A model generated the notes under the pieces. That model saw only the letters and a program-made list of their open reading frames with translations. It made no database searches and was not told where the DNA came from. A DNA stretch of 12,781 nucleotides from an uncultured Bacilli bacterium (lineage in GTDB: Bacteria > Bacillota_I > Bacilli_A > RF39 > UBA660), in contig CAJTRV010000037.1 in the NCBI GenBank assembly GCA_910578855.1, positions 1-12,781 of the forward strand, read 5' to 3'. Each line of letters opens with the position of its first letter. Within the stretch, counting starts at the first letter, position 1. A program made the position numbers and the translations under genes. Below are positions 12,501 through 12,781 of this stretch, piece after piece.

Positions 12501-12781
12501 TTTGGAGTTGACTCATATTATCTTCCGTTGAAAACTGTAACTCATATTCTAGCATATATTTAGCGGAAGCTTCTTTTATACTATCAAGAACGCCACTATA
12601 TTCCGTAATAAAATTCATAACACCATAAAAATCAGTTTTACTACTAAGAAAATTATATATATTTTCATAGCCAATCCCTTCAACTTCTACTGGCATATAT
12701 TGATAAAGAATCCCCAAATCAACACCTTTTAAATAATTAACATAACCAGGATTTGATGAAATAAATTCAGAATTAATTGTT
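9505..12781 (-). CDS. Giant repeat protein with C-terminal nucleotidyltransferase domain (5' end beyond window)
   Basis: The frame is open at the right edge, so at least 1091 residues are visible and the true start is not. A TTG at 12717 is only an internal leucine. The visible N-terminal part holds two units of about 144 residues. Each runs from FYNRTINSEFISSNPGYVNY and ILYKYMPV to a PTMFL or PTLFL block and ELREAFY or DIRDRFY. A partial third unit follows. The middle (about 11660-10400) is uncharacterised. It has blocks such as YLGSAAGSDATPLDTDVS, HYGIRTGFASSEI and GFYIPVANKEG with FTPNDYDKLREKM. The C-terminal part is a polymerase-beta-type nucleotidyltransferase: GSTGRRTN at 10183-10206, GDGDFDF as the DxD pair, and VDIDITF as the likely third acidic residue. 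It is followed by GGVGIENWILQNGGSF, a helical block typical of CCA-adding/OAS-like enzymes. No signal peptide or membrane segment is visible in this part. The gene ends in TGA, followed directly by TAA, at a terminator. Function unknown; possibly an effector or toxin that modifies RNA or protein. Confidence 0.8.
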   Translation of the reverse strand, partial: TINSEFISSNPGYVNYLKGVDLGILYQYMPVEVEGIGYENIYNFLSSKTDFYGVMNFITEYSGVLDSIKEASAKYMLEYELQFSTEDNMSQLQKKINEVFRRIVIEKKEITFPRNIPKQLRENYPTMFLSSDAPEELREAFYNRTINSEFISSNPGYVNYLKSVDLEILYKYMPVSVIGENNRHFKINLVNAIQQLFGTEACFDIMLMYGKYIESIFEINRLQNFKLNSSFSKDDLLNEIDSNVLQAIIDGKIRYDETISSHFQNNNPTLFLNKSVSKDIRDRFYNRKFTVNDFISNPDLLDIFGDTNVVCGFPENVSWIIPLFEDYDNLKVANYHRLKVISAYLKIQDRDVVLENNFKEYVLEFGNHIEMEKIEYVSEILSRLSFTNSSEIFTFRKELANEILKSANPIESLNQIEAVFIRNNIPSVGKIYSCFEILHPNFQGFLFDDSKISPVLRKSSTMSKKVVVFSDLIKSSFGSNNRSVNAYIKNIEIGSKLYESIRSGQIQYESLNKEQMNELTTFSKHLATLYNRTMRGKKENETFITTKDSLTDIYELSKKFSPDGTLDYNLADRVVRMFCGFTGISTLEQAKSYIEQKIKIADSRNRNAFRSEAILEQGDFIKGIGDITYLKNILQNGSVSKEYLGSAAGSDATPLDTDVSIIKTRGTIKDKIDSTCAKSYGPIWFVLKHDDRFITTRTGDETFDVKNDLTKLEVFYTGVLGPDHYGIRTGFASSEINYIVVNCYDPRIGLEITMNGFYIPVANKEGQIVFTPNDYDKLREKMRGLSYYDEGNYTFSENLVMEETEYLASQLEQNNYEVQTKSNKINEVIKKSLAELGLHLKTNLDGDLTEGFVELIDTGSTGRRTNRPGDGDFDFMMRLDKRILSDSSKMAQVKQVLLRDLGKEDSSELTAAGDFRLKGVQIDSDVNVDIDITFTGKTDKISYSTDMALQDRLTTIQKINPEKYKYVVANILLAKQVLKQAEIYKPKRGEIPQGGLGGVGIENWILQNGGSFIDAATSFIEASNGKSFEEFKDNYQIWDFGDNHLAEKYGQYPHNNFVADNMSEDGYHKMVQALKEYMKNYHCNQDDSIKR
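12260..12349. repeat. Near-identical internal repeat in the giant gene, inner copy
   Basis: This 90-base stretch matches 12692-12781 with four differences. The part 12295-12349 is identical to 12727-12781 over 55 bases. The distance is 432 bases, exactly 144 codons, so the frame is kept. It encodes NSEFISSNPGYVNYLKSVDL and the ILYKYMPV block. Confidence 0.9.
12692..12781. repeat. Near-identical internal repeat in the giant gene, outer copy (runs off window)
   Basis: This is the partner of 12260-12349. The match continues to the last base of the window, so the identical tract is probably longer outside it. It points to recent unit duplication or gene conversion between repeat units. Confidence 0.9.

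Noticed and set aside
1..12781. Mycoplasma-type code with TGA as tryptophan
   Set aside because: Tryptophans in the recognised proteins that I checked use TGG, and the large gene ends TGA-TAA at a terminator, so the standard bacterial code explains everything seen.
1..12781. tRNA or rRNA genes
   Set aside because: No cloverleaf-like or ribosomal RNA-like stretch was seen in the non-coding parts, although I could not run a covariance search.

Overview
The window looks like an accessory stretch of a low-GC Bacillota chromosome or large mobile element, probably Clostridia or an Erysipelotrichia-type gut relative. The signs are very AT-rich DNA, strong AGGAGG-type ribosome sites, an IS3-family remnant and Bacillota-like protein families. 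All substantial genes lie on the minus strand, so transcription runs from high to low coordinates. Tryptophan is encoded by TGG where I checked, which fits the standard bacterial code. I see no rRNA, tRNA or CRISPR array.

Region 1 (12781 down to about 9474) is one very large open gene that enters from beyond the right edge. Its N-terminal part consists of roughly 144-residue repeats, one boundary of which is nearly identical at DNA level. The middle is uncharacterised, and the C-terminus is a clear polymerase-beta-superfamily nucleotidyltransferase domain. A perfect hairpin with a T tract overlaps its 3' end. I do not recognise the architecture as a named family, and it is one of the two most interesting objects here.

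Region 2 (about 9389 to 5446) begins with gene debris and a 29-codon ORF that has its own promoter and ribosome site. A co-directional run of six small soluble enzymes follows: a zinc nucleoside/base deaminase, a HIT-family protein (frameshifted), an RBBP9-type serine hydrolase, a P-loop kinase-like protein, a metallo-beta-lactamase-fold hydrolase and a short-chain dehydrogenase. The first three are packed within 2 to 8 bases of each other, as are the last two. A perfect 16-bp palindrome over a plausible -10 box suggests that the last pair has its own regulated promoter.

Region 3 (5445 to 4907) is gene-free mobile-element debris. It holds a structured block with 11-bp inverted repeats, one copy of a dispersed repeat of about 60 bp, and an internally deleted IS3-family element of about 335 bp.

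Region 4 (4906 to 1020) is a compact cassette. A Schlafen/AlbA_2-type regulator has three perfect 12-bp direct repeats in its promoter. It is followed by a class C beta-lactamase-fold serine hydrolase, with a 9-bp-arm palindrome in its leader, and by a HEPN protein resembling the anti-phage protein ApeA. The hydrolase has a one-base frameshift in an A6 run. Correcting it brings its stop to 9 bases before the HEPN start, which argues for a coupled operon. This is the best candidate for a little-described defence or stress cassette, though the function is inferred.

Region 5 (999 to 1) is a graveyard. It holds a short ORF after the HEPN gene, a second copy of the dispersed repeat, a YhcG/DUF1016 nuclease gene missing its start and its catalytic C-terminus, the first codons of a plus-strand gene, and a third repeat copy at the window edge. 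Together with the ApeA-like gene, the YhcG debris gives this side of the window the flavour of a decaying defence island.
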